Assembly: GCA_038326615.1 (NCBI GenBank)
Contig: JBBQKF010000008.1
Coordinates: 1-60,189 of the forward strand
Source: JBBQKF01 sp038326615
GTDB lineage: Bacteria > Bacillota > Clostridia > Saccharofermentanales > UBA5734
Direction: 5' to 3'
DNA: 60,189 nt
Shown here: positions 44,777-53,331 of the stretch, one piece after another
Position numbering within the stretch: position 1 is the first letter of the stretch
Layout of the letters: each line of letters starts with the position of its first letter
Position numbers and translations under genes: made by a program
Notes under the pieces: generated by a model
What the model was told of the DNA's origin: nothing
Seen by the model: only the letters and a program-made list of their open reading frames with translations
The model's database searches: none

Positions 44777-45583
44777 ATGATAAATCCAATTCATCACATT
44801 AAAAACAAAATATATCACATTGAAATTCTTCCCCCAAAACAGGATTCCGAGAAACTTGACGCGGACCTTGAGCTTTTTGCCTCAAAGTATCAAAGAGCAA
44901 TGGACAGCGGTTATTGCATATGTATTACTGACAATGCAATGGGGTTACTTGCTTTTCAGGGAACTGAGCTTATCGAAGAACTTGATTTACCGGTTGACCC
45001 TGCTCAGTTAATGATACACCTTAACACATTTCACACTAAAGAAGATCTCGACCATATCCTTAACATCTGCAAGACAAAGGGTATTGAATCCTTACTTATT
45101 ATTAGTGGCGATGGGTCTGACCGTCTCCCTAAGCTACAGCCATCTGACATCGGTGAAACCGAAATTGAAGCTGTAACTTCTGTTGAATTATTGAAATATA
45201 TAACCCGCGAATACCCAGACACGTTTGTGCTTGGTGTTGCTTTTAATCCATACGAACCCGAAGAACACGAGTTTGCAAAAATGGAACGAAAGATAAAAGC
45301 AGGCGCTTCTTTCATAATTACACAGCCTCTCATAGAGAAAAATGCTATTGTCGATGAACTTCTTGTAAAATATCCTGACATTCCGGTAACTATAGAAGCT
45401 TGGATGAGCAAGAAACTTTACTTATTATCTGAGGCAGTAGGTTACGAAATACCTGAAGATACCGCATTTGATCCAATTGAAACACTAAAAGAGCTTCACA
45501 GGATCTATCCTAATTGTGGTGTTTACCTTTCATTGCTTGGATTTAAGACACAGTACGATCTTATCACGGATACGTGGATTTAA
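44777..45583 (+). CDS. Methylenetetrahydrofolate reductase-like protein
   Basis: 268 residues with MTHFR-family landmarks: HIEILPPKQDSEKL near the start, CICITDNAMG, LMIHLNTFHTKEDLDHIL, LLIISGDGSDRLP and AGASFIITQPLIEKNAIVDEL. It is shorter than E. coli MetF (~296) and diverged, so reductase activity is probable but not certain. ATG follows AAGGATTG. It lies between the methyltransferase-like gene and etfB (40-base gap), suggesting that electrons from or for the folate carrier pass through the flavoprotein. Cytoplasmic, FAD or FMN expected. Confidence 0.82.
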   Translation: MINPIHHIKNKIYHIEILPPKQDSEKLDADLELFASKYQRAMDSGYCICITDNAMGLLAFQGTELIEELDLPVDPAQLMIHLNTFHTKEDLDHILNICKTKGIESLLIISGDGSDRLPKLQPSDIGETEIEAVTSVELLKYITREYPDTFVLGVAFNPYEPEEHEFAKMERKIKAGASFIITQPLIEKNAIVDELLVKYPDIPVTIEAWMSKKLYLLSEAVGYEIPEDTAFDPIETLKELHRIYPNCGVYLSLLGFKTQYDLITDTWI

Positions 45584-45623
45584 ATGTTCGGTGCTCTTAT
45601 GTACGGACAGAAACGAGGTTGTT

Positions 45624-46412
45624 GTGAAAATAGTTGTATGTATAAAACAGGTGCCGGCAACAAATGATGCCAAAATTGATCCTGAAACAAAGCGAATTAT
45701 CCGAGAAGGAATGAAAGCGATTCTCAATCCTTTTGACAATTACGCTATCGAAGAAGGCGTTTTGCTCAAAGCTAAATTTGGCGGCGAGTTGATTGTTCTT
45801 TCGATGGGTCCCGAAAAGGCAGAATTAAGTTTAAGAGAAGCGATTTCAGTTGGTGCTGACAGAGCAATTTTGCTAAATGACAGAGCTTTTGGTGGATCAG
45901 ATACCTGGGCAACAAGCTATGCTTTGTCAAAGGCAATAGAGAAAATCGGTGATGTAGACCTTGTAATTTGCGGTAAACAAGCAATTGACGGCGATACTGC
46001 ACAGGTTGGCCCTGGAATTGCAGCTCATCTTGACTGGGTTCAGGCAACATATATAATGGCTGTCGAAGATGCCTCATCTACTACTATCAAAGTAAAAAGA
46101 ATGCATGAAGATGGTTTTGATATCTGTGAACTCAATTTTCCTGCCGTTCTTACCGTCGTTAAAGATATTAATACACCGCGCGTGCCTACATTGAAGGGGC
46201 GACTTGCATCTCAGAAAAGTGAGATTACAGTCTGGAAGCCTGATGACATCGGAGCGGAATTAGATAAAATAGGACTTAACGGTTCACCAACAAGAGTTGT
46301 TAAAACAAATCCGCCCGCACCAAGACATTCAAGTACACTCAAAATCGAAGGCACATCCGAGGATTGTGCTAAGAAGCTGGTGCGTGAACTACGCCTCAGG
46401 AGCATTTTGTAA
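45624..46412 (+). CDS. etfB: Electron transfer flavoprotein beta subunit
   Basis: 262 residues: KIVVCIKQVPATNDAKIDPE is the classic EtfB opening, followed by NPFDNYAIEEGV, SVGADRAILLNDRAF, DLVICGKQAIDGDTAQVGP and the conserved INTPRVPTLKGRL. Start is the GTG at 45624 with GAGG five bases upstream; the frame overlaps the previous gene if extended. Forms a heterodimer with EtfA, carrying electrons between a flavoprotein dehydrogenase and other carriers. Whether it is of the bifurcating type needs comparison of its nucleotide-binding loops. Confidence 0.96.
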   Translation: MKIVVCIKQVPATNDAKIDPETKRIIREGMKAILNPFDNYAIEEGVLLKAKFGGELIVLSMGPEKAELSLREAISVGADRAILLNDRAFGGSDTWATSYALSKAIEKIGDVDLVICGKQAIDGDTAQVGPGIAAHLDWVQATYIMAVEDASSTTIKVKRMHEDGFDICELNFPAVLTVVKDINTPRVPTLKGRLASQKSEITVWKPDDIGAELDKIGLNGSPTRVVKTNPPAPRHSSTLKIEGTSEDCAKKLVRELRLRSIL

Positions 46413-46430
46413 TTTCGGAGGTTACTTATT

Positions 46431-47447
46431 ATGATTACTTTAACTCAGGAAGATAAAAATAAATACAAAAATGTCTGGGTAATTGCCGAAATTCTTTCAG
46501 GAGTTATTCAGCCTGTGACGCACGAATTGATTGGCGCTGCAAGAATTCTAGCCGACAAGCGCGGAAGTGATGTTTGGGTTATGGTTATGGGTTTTGGACT
46601 TGTAGGTCAGTCAGAATCGCTATACGCATATGGTGCAGACACTGTAATATTAGTTGATGACGAGAAACTTTCTGGATTTGTTGACGAATTGGAAGCAAAA
46701 ATTCTTTCGAGAATGATTTATAAATATTCTCCTGAAATGATTCTTTGTGGTGCTACAACTAGAGGCCGCGCATTGGCTCCTCGTGTTGCGGTTATGACTT
46801 TTTGCGGATTAACTGCCGATTGTACCGGGCTTGATATCGATCTCGACAATGGAGATTTATTGCAGACACGTCCTGCATTTGGTGGAAATATAATGGCTAC
46901 AATAAGATGTTCTGACCACCGCCCGCAGATGGCATCGGTTCGTCCGCGTGTTATGAAAGCCCCTGAACCTGATAATTCAAGAACTGGCAATATAATAAAT
47001 GAATCTGTAATTGATTCTGACTCGATAAATATCAAAAAAATACTCGAAGTTTTCCACAACACTGAATCATCTGTCAATCTTGCTGATGCTCAGATAATAA
47101 TCTCTGGCGGCAGAGGAATGAAAGGCAAAGCAGGATTTGATCTTCTTCGCAAATTCGCGGTAAAAGTTGGCGGCGCGGTTGGCGCAAGCAGAGCTGCTGT
47201 TGATTCCGGTTGGATTCCATACGCACATCAGGTCGGTCAAACTGGCCAGACTGTACAAACAAAAGTTTACATTGCCTGTGGAATTTCTGGGCAAATCCAG
47301 CATCTAGTTGGAATGCAGTCCTGCGATATGATTATTGCTATCGACAAGAATCCAGATACACCAATGATGCAAATTGCCGATATAGCAATTGTTGGCGACT
47401 TGTTTGAAATTATTCCGGAAATTATTAAAGAAATTCCGAAATTGTAG
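46431..47447 (+). CDS. etfA: Electron transfer flavoprotein alpha subunit
   Basis: 338 residues, normal length without an N-terminal ferredoxin domain. FAD domain: IIISGGRGMKGKAGFDLL, GASRAAVDSGWIPYAHQVGQ, TVQTKVYIACGISGQIQH and AIDKNPDTPMMQIADIAIVGD, all diagnostic of EtfA. CGGAGG precedes the ATG, 18 bases after etfB. Partner dehydrogenase is not in the window; the folate enzymes just upstream are the best candidates by context. Confidence 0.97.
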   Translation: MITLTQEDKNKYKNVWVIAEILSGVIQPVTHELIGAARILADKRGSDVWVMVMGFGLVGQSESLYAYGADTVILVDDEKLSGFVDELEAKILSRMIYKYSPEMILCGATTRGRALAPRVAVMTFCGLTADCTGLDIDLDNGDLLQTRPAFGGNIMATIRCSDHRPQMASVRPRVMKAPEPDNSRTGNIINESVIDSDSINIKKILEVFHNTESSVNLADAQIIISGGRGMKGKAGFDLLRKFAVKVGGAVGASRAAVDSGWIPYAHQVGQTGQTVQTKVYIACGISGQIQHLVGMQSCDMIIAIDKNPDTPMMQIADIAIVGDLFEIIPEIIKEIPKL

Positions 47448-47541
47448 GAAATTAAGGAATTAATTAGTAAGTTAAGGAATTATTATATCAGTTTTCCATA
47501 TCGAGACCAAACACTTTTTGAATAAAAATTTTTGATGTCAA

Positions 47542-47853
47542 TTTCCAAAGTAAACTTCAAAAGCGGAAATGATAGTGCTAATTCCAAAAGGAACTTCAAT
47601 AGTGGAAATGCTAGTGCTAATTTTCAAAGTAACCTTCATTGTGGAAATGCTAGTGCTAATTTTCAAAGTAACCTTCATTGTGGAAATGATAGTGCTAATT
47701 CCAAAAGGAACTTCAATAGTGGAAATGTTAGTGCTAATTTTCAAAGGAACTTCAATAGTGGAAATGTTAGTGCTAATTTTCAAAGTAACCTTCAATAGTG
47801 GAAATGGTAGTGCTAATTTTCAAAGTACCCTTCATTGTGGAAATGGTAGTAGT
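47542..47853. repeat. Eight tandem copies of a 39-bp unit
   Basis: Eight units, seven of 39 bp and one of 40, built on TTTTCAAAGTAACCTTCATT plus GTGGAAATGCTAGTGCTAA. The length is divisible by three, so several frames stay open on both strands (for example SANFQSNLHCGNA repeated), but no ribosome binding site or plausible protein accompanies them. Downstream of etfA, in the gap before the convergent PQ-loop gene. Confidence 0.95.
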
Positions 47854-47937
47854 ATTTAATCTGAAAAGAATATGCTTAGAATTAAGATAGGAAATTTTCT
47901 TGCCAATCTGCTTGCAACATAATGTAAAAATGAGCTA

Positions 47938-48222
47938 CTATTCATTTGGCTCTGTTTCTTGTTTTTGCAACTTGCTGTTCCTAAAATATAGTAAAAAATC
48001 AACTGATACCATTATAAAATTAAGGCAATAAAAGAAAAGAACATAAGTAATTTTTCCTCCGGATAATTTTGCCGCTATTCCACATGCATATCCAATGAGG
48101 ATGAACAATATGAATAGCAAGCTTTTTCCTTTTGTTGTTCTGGATTTGTACGATTTATAAATTGATAATGGCCACGAAATTCCAAAACACAAAATCATCA
48201 TTGCCTCGAAAATACTACTCAT
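47938..48222 (-). CDS. Small PQ-loop (SemiSWEET-like) membrane protein
   Basis: 94 residues with three hydrophobic segments: IFEAMMILCFGISWPLSIYK, LLFILFILIGYACGIAAKL and YVLFFYCLNFIMVSVDFLLY. The WPLSIYKSYKSRTTKGKS region resembles the PQ-loop motif of SemiSWEET-type proteins, which work as dimers. GGAGG precedes the ATG at 48222. It sits downstream of hydG on the same strand with a short gap. Substrate unknown; sugar transport is suggested only by the fold. Confidence 0.78.
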   Translation of the reverse strand: MSSIFEAMMILCFGISWPLSIYKSYKSRTTKGKSLLFILFILIGYACGIAAKLSGGKITYVLFFYCLNFIMVSVDFLLYFRNSKLQKQETEPNE

Positions 48223-48268
48223 AAAATTCCTCCATCATATTAGTTTGTTTTGTTTTTTCATAATTTAA

Positions 48269-49645
48269 TCACAAAAACAAATCTCTTTTTCCTTCTCTTA
48301 GCAAAGCGATGTTTTTGACCAACAAATTCTTTATATCACCACGCTCAATTTTATTAACTTCTTTTTCAATCAAAGCGTTACCTATAGCAAGAAGGTCCTC
48401 GTCTCCATAATCAAGAATATATTCAAGGAATGTCATTAGGGCGTTCGGTGTGCATACATTATGGATATTTCCAGTTTTTGCAAGCTGCATGAATCTGTCA
48501 CCGGTTCTTCCTTTTCTATAACATGCAGTACAAAAACTTGGGATATACCCATCGTTTATCAAGTCTTTTACAACATCCAACGGCTTTCTTTCATCTGAAA
48601 GGGAGAATTGTTCTGTGTTAGAATGAGTTTCACTATCTTTGTAGCCGCCGATTCCTGTGCAAGATCCGGCGCTGACCTGAGAAACCCCGTAGTGTAAAAG
48701 CTTTTTTCTCATCTGTGCTGTTTCTCTAGTTGACATAATTATTCCTGTAAAAGGTACAGCAATTCTTATTATTGCGACGAGGCGTTTAAATGTTTCATCA
48801 TCTACTAGGTGAGGAAACGTTGCCAGGTCCATACCTTCTGCGTGTTTAAGTCTTGGCATAGAAATTGTGTGAAAGCCAACTCCATATTCTTTTTCGAGGT
48901 GACTATTATGCATCATTAATCCAAGCACTTCAAATTTTGCATCATAAAGGCCAAAAAGTGCGCCTGCTCCCACATCCCCAATTCCTGCCTGCATTGCTCT
49001 GTCAAAGGCGGTCAGGTGGTATTCATAATCGCTCTTCATGCACTTGGGGTGCATTTTTTCATATGTTGGTTTGTGATATGTTTCTTGAAAAAGGATATAG
49101 GTACCGATGCCTTTTTCGTTAAGTCTGCGGTAATTTTCAACAGTCGTAGCTGCAATGTTTACATTGACACGTCTTATACTTCCATTATCAAGTTTTGTTT
49201 CATATATTGCATCAATTGCTTCAATTATATAATCGAGGTCGCAATTCACAGGATCTTCTCCTGCTTCGAGGGCTAATCTCTTATGCCCCATCTTCTCAAG
49301 AATTCGCACTTCCTGCTGAATTTCTTCGCGATTAAGCTTTCTTCTTGGCATGCTGTTACACTTTTGAAACCCGCAATAAACGCAATTATTTACGCAGTAA
49401 TTAGAAACATACAAAGGCGCAAACATTACAATTCTGTTCCCGTAAATTTTCTTTTTAATCTCGCCAGCTACATGGAAAATCCTCTCAACAAGTTCCTCGT
49501 CCTGTATTTCCATCAGTATTGCAATGTCCTGATAGTCTAGCGCTTCGCCATTTTCAGCTTTTTCAACTGCAGCCACTTTTTCTTTTTGTGAAGCTACTTT
49601 TGCCTTTTGAAGTAAGCTTTCTATCAATTCGTGATTTATAAACAT
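48269..49645 (-). CDS. hydG: [FeFe]-hydrogenase maturase HydG (radical SAM tyrosine lyase)
   Basis: 458 residues. The radical SAM motif CVNNCVYCGF (Cys-x3-Cys-x2-Cys) and the C-terminal auxiliary-cluster motif CTAC...C with exactly 22 residues before the last cysteine (CX2CX22C) identify HydG rather than ThiH. It cleaves tyrosine to supply CO and CN as an Fe(CO)2CN synthon for the H-cluster. ATG 49645 has AAGGGGA upstream. Last of the hydF-hydE-hydG set on this strand. No hydrogenase structural gene is in the window. Confidence 0.98.
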   Translation of the reverse strand: MFINHELIESLLQKAKVASQKEKVAAVEKAENGEALDYQDIAILMEIQDEELVERIFHVAGEIKKKIYGNRIVMFAPLYVSNYCVNNCVYCGFQKCNSMPRRKLNREEIQQEVRILEKMGHKRLALEAGEDPVNCDLDYIIEAIDAIYETKLDNGSIRRVNVNIAATTVENYRRLNEKGIGTYILFQETYHKPTYEKMHPKCMKSDYEYHLTAFDRAMQAGIGDVGAGALFGLYDAKFEVLGLMMHNSHLEKEYGVGFHTISMPRLKHAEGMDLATFPHLVDDETFKRLVAIIRIAVPFTGIIMSTRETAQMRKKLLHYGVSQVSAGSCTGIGGYKDSETHSNTEQFSLSDERKPLDVVKDLINDGYIPSFCTACYRKGRTGDRFMQLAKTGNIHNVCTPNALMTFLEYILDYGDEDLLAIGNALIEKEVNKIERGDIKNLLVKNIALLREGKRDLFL

Positions 49646-49700
49646 TTTATGTTCCCCTTCATTTTGCTTGATCTATTTAATCTCTTTATCTTTTTTTCAC

Positions 49701-49850
49701 TTAGTCATTGTTCATGATTTTTGTCAACAACTTATGGTGTGGGCTATTTTTGCTTCGTCATTGTTATTGATTTTTATCAATAACCTTTGATGTGTGTTAT
49801 TTTCACTTCGTCATTATTCATGATTTTTATCAATAACCTTTGGAAAGGTC
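49701..49850. repeat. Three tandem copies of a 53-bp unit
   Basis: Units begin at 49701, 49754 and 49807, each with TTMGTCATTRTTCATGATTT and a small dyad ATTGAT-tttt-ATCAAT in the best copies. They are followed by a pyrimidine-rich stretch (49890-49965, TTCTTC-like). Between hydG and hydE; the rest of the gap has no gene. Confidence 0.85.
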
Positions 49851-50083
49851 TTTTGATCTAATTGCTAATTTAATGTTATTGATATTTATTGTTGTTCTTT
49901 TTTATCGAATTGCTTCTTATTCTTCTTATCTTCTTCTTTTTTCTTCTTCTTATCTTCTTCTTCTTTAATAATATTTATTGCTATCCTGTATTATTCAATT
50001 ACAAAAATCCTTAGTAATAATTGAATTGCACTATATTTAAATGCCTTCGCTTGTAAAGGTTTAATCTGCTTTATCACACCGCA

Positions 50084-51118
50084 TTAACAATCCTTATCTC
50101 GCCAATTAATGTGGTCGCCTCTTGACCCGTCCATCTCAAACCCTGTGCTTTTAATCCTGTTTTCGAGACAAACTTTGCATTCCGCAGCTTCCTCGCCTGT
50201 GCAAATTTTGTTATCATAAAGCAAGTATTTGCTTCTTACATCAATTGGTGAAAGGTTTGGCATTACTACGTTTGCACCAGCTTTTATCGCCTTTTCTCTG
50301 CCCTTCGGATCTAATGTGCCAACTGCGGTTGTTGCAGGAATCAATGCAAACGGTAAAAGAATCCTTATTAAAGAAACGAAAAGCAAAGTTTTCTCAACTG
50401 TCCCTGCGATTTCCTCACCAAAAGGAGTTTCTTTTTGCGGTATAAATGGGCCTATTCCTACCATTTCCGGTTGCAATTCTTTTAGAAATAGTAAATCATC
50501 TACCAGCGCTTCAGTCGTTTGAAAAGGGGAGCCGACCATAAATCCTGCGCCTACCTGATATCCGATTTTTTTAAGATTCCATAAGCACTCCTTGCGATTT
50601 TCTAAAGACATGCCAGCAGGGTGCAGTTTGCTGTAATGCTCATCATTTGCAGTTTCATGTCTAAGGAGGTATCGGTCAGCGCCAGCATCGTAATATTTCT
50701 TGTATGACTCATATGGTTTTTCGCCGATTGACAAAGTAAGTGCACAATCCGGAAATTCGTCTTTAATAGCCTTTACAATTTCAACCATTTTTTCATCGGT
50801 AAAATAAGGATCTTCACCTCCTTGCAAGACAAAAGTCCTGTATCCCAATTGATGTCCCGTTTCACAGCAATCTAAGATTTGCTCTTTGCTTAATCTGTAT
50901 CGCTCAATGCATTTATTTCCAGCCCTTATGCCGCAATAATAACAGTTGTTTTTACAGTAATTTGTAAATTCAATAAGCCCACGGGTGTAAACCTTTTTTC
51001 CATAGTTCTTATCTCTACTTTTACTTGCCATTTGTGTAAGCTCAGCTTTTTCCTCGTCAGTTATGTTGTCGAGAAAAAATATTAGCTCCTCTTTTGACAT
51101 TTCATTGATATTTTTCAA
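50084..51118 (-). CDS. hydE: [FeFe]-hydrogenase maturase HydE (radical SAM)
   Basis: 344 residues. Radical SAM motif in TNYCKNNCYYCGIR, then LQGGEDPYF, RHETANDEHYSKLHP and VGSPFQTTEALVDDLLFL, diagnostic of HydE. C-terminal cysteines are present (CTGEEAAECKVC). It processes the HydG-made iron synthon towards the diiron centre. Start is TTG 51118, eight bases after AAGGAG; no ATG fits. Between hydF and hydG on the same strand. Confidence 0.97.
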   Translation of the reverse strand: MKNINEMSKEELIFFLDNITDEEKAELTQMASKSRDKNYGKKVYTRGLIEFTNYCKNNCYYCGIRAGNKCIERYRLSKEQILDCCETGHQLGYRTFVLQGGEDPYFTDEKMVEIVKAIKDEFPDCALTLSIGEKPYESYKKYYDAGADRYLLRHETANDEHYSKLHPAGMSLENRKECLWNLKKIGYQVGAGFMVGSPFQTTEALVDDLLFLKELQPEMVGIGPFIPQKETPFGEEIAGTVEKTLLFVSLIRILLPFALIPATTAVGTLDPKGREKAIKAGANVVMPNLSPIDVRSKYLLYDNKICTGEEAAECKVCLENRIKSTGFEMDGSRGDHINWRDKDC

Positions 51119-51124
51119 ATAAAC

Positions 51125-51297
51125 AACTCCTTCACTTTTTCTTTTCTTTTTCTTTTATTCTCTTTCTCGTTTTTTTTATTCTTTTATTCTCTTCTTCTCT
51201 TTCTCGTTTTTTTTTATTCTTTTATTCTTTTCTTCTCTTTCTCATTTTTTTTCTTTTGTTCTTTTATTCTTTTATTCTTTTGTTCTTTTGTTCTTTT
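51125..51297. repeat. Polypyrimidine/polypurine tract
   Basis: About 170 bases almost wholly C/T on the plus strand, in irregular units of TTCTTTTATTCTC and TTTCTCGTTTTTTT. The hydF-hydE transcript would be purine-rich here. Such tracts can form triplex DNA. It ends beside hydE's ribosome binding site. Confidence 0.85.
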
Positions 51298-51455
51298 AAA
51301 TGATTATCATGTTTACTCAGTAAGTATTATAAATCCACTATTCTATTGAAATAATTGAGAAATCACTATTTCTACAATATCAATTTAGGTAGTTACAGTG
51401 CTTTCTTACCTTATATAATCAAGAATATCTGGTTATACTGAGTAAACGCTATAGT
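51298..51455. repeat. MITE-like inverted-repeat element, copy C
   Basis: About 157 bases with ends GTTTACTCAGTAAGTATTAT (left) and ATACTGAGTAAACGCTATAG (right), inverted relative to each other. The left half matches copy B at 20385 over ~70 bases and the ends match copy A at 10663. Between hydF and hydE. The rest of the gap (51456-51678) has no gene. Confidence 0.7.
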
Positions 51456-51678
51456 CTTGTTCTTTTATTCTTTTGTTCTTTTCAAATGTTCAATTTGTTT
51501 TCTATATCTTCTTAATTAATTTGGTATTCTAGCGCTTAGTAACTTCTAAAATTTTAAAGTAATGGCTATGGACTACAAATAAACATTCCGGGATATCAGT
51601 TTCATCTATTTTAGATATATCTGACACAGCATTCTAGTTTCTCCTCAATTCTTTTTGTACTATTTTTTACTATCAGGT

Positions 51679-53331
51679 TCACTCCGCTTTTTTATTTTCA
51701 TCCCAAATCATTTTAGCAAGTGGGAAAGGCTCAAGCACGCGACCAAGAATCCCTTGAACATAGGCAATCAAAACCCCATAATTTGTAATTGGAATGATTT
51801 TTTCCTGTGCTTTTCCAATGCGATATTGCATTTCGGTCCTGTTAAGCATACAAGCACCACAGTGAATAATGAGCGCATATTGTGAAATGTCTTCGCCATA
51901 AGAACTTCCGGTTGCATAATGAAACACTAACTCTTTCCCCGTTTTTTCTCTAAGCCATCTGGGGATTTTGACTCTCCCAATATCGTCAGATTGCTGATGA
52001 TGAGTGCAGCCCTCCGCCACAAGAATTTTGTCACCGTCAGAAAGTTTGTCAATCTGTGCAGCGCCTTTTACCATTTCATTAAGGTCTCCCTTAAGTCTGG
52101 CAAAAAGTATGGAAAAAGAAGTGAGCCAAACGTCTTTTGGTGTATCTGCTGATACTTTAAGAAACACCTGGGAATCGGTTATAACAAGTTTTGGTTTTTT
52201 ACCCAAAGAATCAAGCGTATGGCGCAGTTCGTGCTCTTTTGTAATAATGCCAACCGCATCATTTTCGAGTATGTCACGGATCACTTGTTGTTGCGGCAAA
52301 ATCAATCGCCCCTTTGGAGCTGCTTTATCGATTGGTGTAACCAAAACCACAAAATCCCCAGGATTTATGAGATCGCCAACAATTTTGAAAGCGTCCTCTT
52401 GGTTTGAAACCAGCGAAACGATTGCAAGTTTTAATTCTTTAACCCCTTGCCCTGTGGTCGAAGAGACATTTACAGTTTTGAATTTACTTGTTTCAAAATT
52501 TTCAGTCCCAGTATTTTTTGTTTTGGTGGCATTGGTTTCGATAGTATTAACTTTATAAATCTTATCAGTGTTGTCAGTTTTACCAGTGTTATCAGTGTTA
52601 TCAGTTTTTGCGGTTTTATCAGTTTTTGCAGTGTTGTCAGTGTTATCAGTGTTATCAGTGTTGTCAGTTTTACCAGTGTTATCAGTTTTTGCGGTTTTAT
52701 CAGTTTTTGCAGTGTTGTCAGTGTTGTCAGTGTTATTATTTTTAATTGCTTCATTCTTCACGGTTTTATCAGTTGCAATCGAAGTGTCAGTAGAATCGTT
52801 ATCATATTCAGAACTCTCAGTATCTTTGGGAGTTTCTGATCCTAATTTGCTAATTTGACTAGCAGAATATTTTTTCTCATTATTAATAATCGGAACTTTT
52901 ATCGGCAATTTTGCTTGAAGATTTTCTGTTGGATTTAGTTTGTCGGATTTATTAAAAGCGATAAGCAAAGGAATCTTCTTTTTACTAATTGTAATAAGAA
53001 GTTCTTCATCCTTTTCGTCAAGCCCAATTTCTGAATCAACAACATATATCGCAATATCTGTTTTGTTCAAAACTTCTAAAGTCTTTGCGATTCGCATTTC
53101 ACCAAGTATTCCCTCGTCGTCAAGACCCGCTGTATCGATTAGTTCGCATGGGCCAATCGGCAATATCTCCATAGATTTATAGACTGGGTCAGTAGTCGTT
53201 CCTTTTGTCTCCGAAACAATGGCTATGCTTTGTTCAGTAATCGCATTTATTAGACTTGATTTTCCAGAATTTCTTTTTCCAAAAAATCCTATGTGCACTC
53301 TCACTGCTCGTGGGGTTTTATTTAAATCCAT
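51679..53331 (-). CDS. hydF: [FeFe]-hydrogenase maturase HydF, GTPase with repetitive insertion
   Basis: About 550 residues versus ~400 usual. GTPase motifs: P-loop GKRNSGKSS, DTAG, and NKSD (about residues 127-130). The expected SA-type G5 loop, SSTTGQG, appears only at about 290-296. Between G4 and G5 lies an inserted low-complexity region that includes ~58 residues of TDN/TDK/TAK triplets. The C-terminal cluster-binding motif is intact (GCTHH and HCGACM, the CxH...HCxxC pattern). HydF is the scaffold on which the H-cluster precursor is built and handed to HydA. Start ATG 53331 begins at MDLNKTPR, the usual HydF opening; the frame extends to a GTG at 53364 overlapping its own SD. Confidence 0.96.
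   Translation of the reverse strand: MDLNKTPRAVRVHIGFFGKRNSGKSSLINAITEQSIAIVSETKGTTTDPVYKSMEILPIGPCELIDTAGLDDEGILGEMRIAKTLEVLNKTDIAIYVVDSEIGLDEKDEELLITISKKKIPLLIAFNKSDKLNPTENLQAKLPIKVPIINNEKKYSASQISKLGSETPKDTESSEYDNDSTDTSIATDKTVKNEAIKNNNTDNTDNTAKTDKTAKTDNTGKTDNTDNTDNTDNTAKTDKTAKTDNTDNTGKTDNTDKIYKVNTIETNATKTKNTGTENFETSKFKTVNVSSTTGQGVKELKLAIVSLVSNQEDAFKIVGDLINPGDFVVLVTPIDKAAPKGRLILPQQQVIRDILENDAVGIITKEHELRHTLDSLGKKPKLVITDSQVFLKVSADTPKDVWLTSFSILFARLKGDLNEMVKGAAQIDKLSDGDKILVAEGCTHHQQSDDIGRVKIPRWLREKTGKELVFHYATGSSYGEDISQYALIIHCGACMLNRTEMQYRIGKAQEKIIPITNYGVLIAYVQGILGRVLEPFPLAKMIWDENKKAE
52561..52734. repeat. In-frame 9-bp tandem repeats inside hydF
   Basis: Repeated 9-base units (plus strand GTGTTATCA, variants GTTTTATCA and GTTTTTGCA) encode DNT, DKT and AKT triplets. 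A longer block of about 80 bases is itself duplicated. Unit length keeps the reading frame. Confidence 0.93.

Noticed and set aside
47542..47853. CRISPR array
   Set aside because: Units are contiguous with no unique spacers, and no cas genes are present; the same holds for the arrays at 14371, 36867 and 44431.
47532..47859. Overlapping open frames that look like Asn/Ser-rich or hydrophobic repeat proteins
   Set aside because: They arise from a 39-bp tandem repeat open in several frames on both strands; no ribosome binding site, and one 40-bp unit breaks the frame.
48269..49645. ThiH (thiamine tyrosine lyase)
   Set aside because: The C-terminal CX2CX22C motif and the neighbouring hydE/hydF identify HydG.
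52470..52858. Open frames on both strands opposite the hydF insertion
   Set aside because: By-products of the 9-bp in-frame repeat of hydF; no start signals and purely low-complexity products.
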